9,073 bases of DNA from Planctomycetota bacterium (GTDB lineage: Bacteria; Planctomycetota; Planctomycetia; Pirellulales; S012-138), in NCBI GenBank assembly GCA_026982835.1, contig JALSGI010000820.1, positions 1-9,073 of the forward strand. Direction: 5' to 3'. The position numbers and the translations under genes were made by a program. Below the pieces are notes generated by a model. That model saw only the letters and a program-made list of their open reading frames with translations. It was not told where the DNA came from and searched no databases. Below are positions 6,758 through 9,073 of the stretch, in pieces (position 1 is the first letter of the stretch; every line of letters begins with the position of its first letter).

Positions 6758-7930
6758 ATGTGGCGTTGGCAGTGGTTTGTGTTGGTGCTGCTGGGAAGCA
6801 GCGTGGCCTGGGCCGACCCGCCCAGCTTCGTCCCCCCGCGCAAAACAGCTCGTCCGCCGCGAGCCGACGCGGCCGACTCTCCGCCCCCGCAGCGCCGTCG
6901 GCCGGGCCGAGGCACGGTGCCGGTGCGGCCCACCGCCGCTCAGTTGCCCGGGGCACGATTGCCCAACACGCACGGGCAGGTGTGGCGGGAGTACGACCTG
7001 CGCCCCTACACCCTGCACGCCAACTGGAGTGCCCGGCCCGAGCAGATCGTCATCGACTGGATTCTCCGCCTCACCGGCTATGAGGCCTGGCACAGCGACG
7101 TGCCGGCCATGCTCTGCGCGGACCGGCAGACGCTCTGGGCCTACCATACGCCGGAAGTGCAGCAGGTGGTGGCCGACACCGTGGCCCGCTTCACCCAGCC
7201 CCAGGCGCGTCGCCATGTGTTCAGCTTGCACGTGATCACGCTCAGCAAGCCCAACTGGCGCGTGCATCTGCATCGCGTGGCCCAGGCCGTGCCGGTGCAA
7301 AGCCAGGGCGTGCAGGCGTGGGTGCTGCGGCGGGAGGATGCCACCATGATCCTGGCCAAGCTGGCCCAGCGGCAGGATTTCCGCCGCCATACCTCCCCGC
7401 AGCTGGTCATCGAAAACGGCCAGCCGTACTCCCTCTCCCGCACCCGGCCACGCAACTATGTGCAGGACATCCAGCTCAAGGGGGAGTCGCTTCCGGGGTT
7501 CGAGGTCGTCGGCGGGCGGATCGAGGAGGGGTTTTCGCTGGAGGTGGCTCCGCTGGTTTCCCGCGACCAGAAGACCGTGGACGTGGTCATCAAGTGCCAT
7601 GTTGATCAATTGGAGCGGTTCCATCCGGTGCTGCTCGATCTGCCCACACCGGTCGGGGGCCAGCAGCGGATCAAGGTCGATGTGCCCCAGGTGTGCCAGT
7701 GCCGCTTGCAGGAACAGTTCCGCTGGCCGGAGGACCAGGTGCTGGTGGTTTGTTTGGGGCGGGTGCCGATGCCCAATCACCTGGAACCGGGCCTAGTGCC
7801 GCTGCGGCTGGCCGGCGCGCCTCCGGCCCGAGCCGATCTGATTATCTGGCTGGAGTGCCGAGAGCGCCCGGCTTCGGAGGACCCGTTGCGAAACGCCGCT
7901 CGGGCGCGCAACTACCACGGCCGCTATTGA
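6758..7930 (+). CDS. Exported secretin-like protein (compact GspD/PilQ-type core)
   Basis: Numbered from ATG 6758 (390 aa). A signal peptide, MWRWQWFVLVLLGSSVAWA, ends with an AWA cleavage site after residue 19, so the product is predicted to be exported to the periplasm. A Pro/Arg-rich linker (about 21-70) follows. Residues 75-150 look like a small alpha/beta module of the kind found before secretin domains (VIDWILRLTGYEAW, then TPEVQQVVADTVARF). Residues about 153-335 follow the order of secretin-type cores: VFSLHVITL, then DATMILAKLAQ, then SPQLVIENGQPYSLS, then a hydrophilic turn, then EEGFSLEVAPLVSRD and VDVVIKCHV. At 390 residues it is shorter than typical outer-membrane secretins and shows only one N-terminal module, so it may not form a full pore. 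No secretion or pilus genes are adjacent. The signal peptide is sure; the secretin relation is pattern-based. Confidence 0.8.
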   Translation: MWRWQWFVLVLLGSSVAWADPPSFVPPRKTARPPRADAADSPPPQRRRPGRGTVPVRPTAAQLPGARLPNTHGQVWREYDLRPYTLHANWSARPEQIVIDWILRLTGYEAWHSDVPAMLCADRQTLWAYHTPEVQQVVADTVARFTQPQARRHVFSLHVITLSKPNWRVHLHRVAQAVPVQSQGVQAWVLRREDATMILAKLAQRQDFRRHTSPQLVIENGQPYSLSRTRPRNYVQDIQLKGESLPGFEVVGGRIEEGFSLEVAPLVSRDQKTVDVVIKCHVDQLERFHPVLLDLPTPVGGQQRIKVDVPQVCQCRLQEQFRWPEDQVLVVCLGRVPMPNHLEPGLVPLRLAGAPPARADLIIWLECRERPASEDPLRNAARARNYHGRY

Positions 7931-7977
7931 AGCTGGCCGGGACGTGGAGGCGGGGAGAATCGGCTTGCGCCGTTGCG

Positions 7978-7995
7978 CCGGAGCTTCCGCTCCGG
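7978..7995. repeat. Hairpin element 1 (7-bp stem)
   Basis: CCGGAGC pairs perfectly with GCTCCGG across the loop TTCC. It starts 48 nt after the secretin-like gene's stop and could end its transcript, but no T-run follows. Sixteen of its bases recur exactly at 8337-8352. It lacks the GCGAG head. Confidence 0.7.
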
Positions 7996-7999
7996 AGGA

Positions 8000-8027
8000 C
8001 TTGGGTCATGGGTCTTGGGTCTTGGGC
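8000..8027 (+). repeat. Four-copy 7-nt tandem repeat
   Basis: Four consecutive 7-mers read CTTGGGT, CATGGGT, CTTGGGT and CTTGGGC, so only two bases differ from a perfect array. It lies between hairpin elements 1 and 2. It is a short microsatellite-like tract that could vary by slippage. Confidence 0.7.
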
Positions 8028-8077
8028 AGGTGCTGCCGCACCGGAGCGAGAAAGAGCTTCAACTTGCCCAACAAGAG

Positions 8078-8097
8078 CCCCCCGCGTCAGCGGGGGG
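8078..8097. repeat. Hairpin element 2 (perfect 8-bp stem)
   Basis: CCCCCCGC and GCGGGGGG flank the loop GTCA. The preceding bases are AAGAG instead of GCGAG, and the tail AGACG (8098-8102) matches elements 6 and 8. Confidence 0.8.
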
Positions 8098-8141
8098 AGA
8101 CGTGGAGGCGTGGAGGCTTGAGGGCTTGGAGGAGTGGCGAG

Positions 8142-8161
8142 CCGCCGGTGTGAGCCGGCGG
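8142..8161. repeat. Hairpin element 3 (8-bp stem, one wobble)
   Basis: Head GCGAG at 8137-8141. CCGCCGGT pairs with GCCGGCGG across GTGA, with a T-G wobble next to the loop. The following bases (TTGAAC) do not match the AGACG tail. Confidence 0.75.
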
Positions 8162-8173
8162 TTGAACGGCGAG

Positions 8174-8193
8174 CCGCCAGCTTCAGCCGGCAG
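8174..8193. repeat. Hairpin element 4 (8-bp stem, two mismatches on + strand)
   Basis: Head GCGAG at 8169-8173. CCGCCAGC faces GCCGGCAG across TTCA. Two positions are A-C mismatches on the + strand but become G-U wobbles in RNA from the - strand. It starts 13 nt after the last base of element 3. Confidence 0.7.
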
Positions 8194-8225
8194 AGGAGAA
8201 CAACCAAAAAGCGTTTAGTGGCTCT

Positions 8226-8245
8226 CCCCCGGCTAAAGCCGGGGG
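8226..8245. repeat. Hairpin element 5 (perfect 8-bp stem, inverted orientation)
   Basis: CCCCCGGC pairs perfectly with GCCGGGGG across TAAA. The flank is CTCGC on the right (8246-8250), which is the GCGAG head read on the - strand. In that orientation the loop reads TTTA, matching the family pattern. Confidence 0.8.
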
Positions 8246-8292
8246 CTCGCCAAAGCGAGAAAAAACGCCAACTCACACACCAAACCAGCGAG

Positions 8293-8312
8293 CCGGGAGC
8301 TTAAGCTCCCAG
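8293..8312. repeat. Hairpin element 6 (8-bp stem, one mismatch)
   Basis: Head GCGAG at 8288-8292, tail AGACG at 8313-8317. CCGGGAGC faces GCTCCCAG across TTAA. The inner six pairs are perfect; the next is an A-C mismatch on the + strand (G-U on the other) and the outermost pair is C-G. Confidence 0.75.
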
Positions 8313-8336
8313 AGACGGCAGGGCCGCCAGCCACTA

Positions 8337-8352
8337 GGAGCTTCCGCTCCGG
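8337..8352. repeat. Hairpin element 7 (5-bp stem, partial copy of element 1)
   Basis: These sixteen bases are identical to 7980-7995, with stem GGAGC/GCTCC and loop TTCC. The outer pairs present in element 1 are lost because the left flank reads CACTA instead of continuing the stem. Confidence 0.6.
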
Positions 8353-8376
8353 TGCAAGAAAGCAGATCACAGCGAG

Positions 8377-8396
8377 CTGGGAGCGTAAGCTCCCGG
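8377..8396. repeat. Hairpin element 8 (8-bp stem, one wobble)
   Basis: Head GCGAG at 8372-8376, tail AGACG at 8397-8401. CTGGGAGC pairs with GCTCCCGG across GTAA, with a T-G wobble at the second pair. It is the closest relative of element 6, from which it differs at three positions, two in the stem and one in the loop. Confidence 0.8.
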
Positions 8397-8452
8397 AGAC
8401 GATTAAGAAGGCGGCGCAGGATTGCTGTGCTCTCTGTGGGCTGACGTCCACG

Positions 8453-8480
8453 GCTGGCGGCTGCAAGAACCAGCGCCAGC
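8453..8480. repeat. Long stem-loop upstream of the Nramp-type gene
   Basis: GCTGGCG (8453-8459) pairs with CGCCAGC (8474-8480). After a bulged G, CTG (8461-8463) pairs with CAG (8471-8473), closing the 7-nt loop CAAGAAC. The ten-pair stem is longer than, and differently built from, the family to its left. No T-run follows. It lies 208 nt before the Nramp-type start, so it may be outside that transcript. Confidence 0.45.
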
Positions 8481-8688
8481 GGCAAAACAACCGCGTGCAC
8501 ACGCTCGCGGCGCGCCGGTGTAGAGATAAATGCCCACTCTTTCGCTACCGGTGGCGTTTGCAATCCTTGCTTCCAAGGGTCATCATTGGCACAACGTGTT
8601 TGGTCGAAAGTGTCAGACCCGCTTGAATCGAACGCTCCGGGCAGTGGGTCGATCCAGCCCTCATTGCTGCAACACGTCTTTGGCTTCC

Positions 8689-9073
8689 ATGAGCAACGAA
8701 TCCCAAGAGCAGCAAGCGGTTTCTTCCCCCGTGGAAGATCAGGCCGTACCGGCCAAAGTGTTTCCCCCCGGGCGGCTCCCGCCGGTGCGCTGGCGGCAGA
8801 TGCCCGAGCCGATCCCCTTCTGGCGGATGGTCGGCCCCAGCATCATCCTGGCCGGACTGGCCCTGGGCAGCGGCGAGTTCGTACTCTGGCCCTACATCAC
8901 CTACCGCAGCGGGTTTGTCTTCTTTTGGGCCTGCGTGGTGGGGGTGACGATCCAGTACTTTATCAACATGGAAGTCACGCGCTGGGCCCTGGCTACCGGG
9001 GAGAGTGCCACCACGGGGTTTAGTCGGCTGGGCCGGGCCTGGCCCGTGGTGTTCCTGGCCCTGATCATCCACG
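8689..9073 (+). CDS. Nramp-family metal transporter, N-terminal part (3' end outside window)
   Basis: The frame from ATG 8689 stays open to the window edge (128 codons). A polar N-terminus (about 1-42) leads into a membrane segment, GPSIILAGLALGSGEFVLWP, near residues 49-68. A second follows near 75-91 (GFVFFWACVVGVTIQYF), then MEVTRWALATGESATTGFSRLG and the start of a third helix (VVFLALIIH). The order 'GP..I.A...GSGE', then '.Q.....E..RW.LATGE', fits the Nramp-related branch of inner-membrane metal-ion transporters. Helix 1 has GSGE where classical Nramp/MntH proteins have the metal-binding DPGN, so the ion is uncertain. No Shine-Dalgarno sequence precedes ATG 8689. An in-frame GTG at 8644 would add 15 residues unlike the rest of the protein, so ATG is preferred. 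Confidence 0.8.
   Translation, partial: MSNESQEQQAVSSPVEDQAVPAKVFPPGRLPPVRWRQMPEPIPFWRMVGPSIILAGLALGSGEFVLWPYITYRSGFVFFWACVVGVTIQYFINMEVTRWALATGESATTGFSRLGRAWPVVFLALIIH

Larger units (their letters stand above)
7961..8396. repeat. Array of REP-like palindromic hairpin elements
   Basis: At least eight hairpins lie in about 430 nt. Six share one format: head GCGAG (AAGAG in one), an 8-nt arm starting with C, a 4-nt loop mostly (G/T)TNA, and the complementary 8-nt arm; AGACG follows in three of them. Arm sequences differ between copies but stay complementary. Start-to-start spacing is irregular (32 to 100 nt), and one copy is inverted. The 4-bp hairpin CGGC/GCCG with loop TTGC at 7961-7972 is a weak extra member, and GCCGCCAGC at 8323-8331 looks like an orphan left arm. 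The pattern resembles bacterial REP elements; no associated transposase is in the window. Confidence 0.8.
7931..8688. other. 758-nt gene-free region carrying a cluster of small hairpins
   Basis: No open frame here has a convincing start, ribosome site or protein-like composition; the few short ones run through palindromes and GGAGG-rich sequence. From about 7961 to 8396 it is packed with hairpin elements, listed separately. Positions 8397-8452 and 8481-8688 show nothing I can name apart from a stem-loop at 8453-8480. The genes on both sides are on the + strand. Confidence 0.75.

Noticed and set aside
7944..8276. Small proteins encoded in the hairpin region
   Set aside because: Several short frames overlap on both strands, translate the palindromes into Pro/Arg/Gly-rich strings and lack ribosome sites.
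7961..8396. CRISPR array
   Set aside because: The repeated parts vary in sequence, the spacers range widely in length (about 12 to 80 nt), one unit is inverted, and no cas genes are present.
8558..8586. Promoter for the Nramp-type gene (TTGCAA, 17 nt, CATCAT)
   Set aside because: Both boxes match only four of six consensus bases, which is near what chance gives in this length of sequence.
8600..8640. tRNA-like T-loop on the - strand (TTCGATT near 8625-8632)
   Set aside because: The flanking bases do not form a 5-bp T-stem, and no acceptor stem or anticodon arm can be drawn.

Overview
The window is GC-rich, densely coded bacterial DNA. It most likely comes from a member of the Planctomycetota. 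The main reason is the 1175-residue Ser/Thr kinase, which has the planctomycete-style order kinase, membrane anchor, coiled coil, 'DLRGFEW' linker and long WD40 tail. A small exported secretin-like protein and an Nramp-related transporter fit the same picture. The assignment is inference from protein style; there is no rRNA or other marker to confirm it.

Layout, left to right. Positions 2-943 (+) are the 3' part of an MFS transporter cut by the window edge. A short AT-rich gap holds a plausible sigma70-type promoter, followed by the large kinase-WD40 gene at 1108-4635 (+). Converging on it, only 18 nt away, is a gene for a four-helix membrane protein with a soluble C-terminal domain (4654-6261, -). 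A roughly 500-nt divergent intergenic region (6262-6757) holds a promoter candidate and a leader hairpin for the next gene. That gene, at 6758-7930 (+), encodes a signal-peptide protein with a secretin-like core. A 758-nt gene-free stretch (7931-8688) follows, and the 5' part of an Nramp-family transporter gene (8689 to the edge, +) closes the window.

The genes do not form an obvious pathway. Four encode membrane or exported proteins: two transporters, one membrane-anchored sensor kinase and one four-helix protein. The fifth is predicted to be exported to the periplasm. Only the two edge transporters have a clear family role. The kinase is probably a membrane-tethered signalling protein with two seven-bladed propellers, which look like products of an internal duplication.

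The most unusual part is the gene-free stretch. Between about 7961 and 8396 it holds at least eight small hairpins. Six share one strict format: a GCGAG head, an 8-bp stem that differs from copy to copy, a 4-nt loop and an 8-nt return arm. Three of them share the tail AGACG. The stems change in a compensated way while length, head and loop pattern are kept, so this looks like a family of REP-like palindromic elements.
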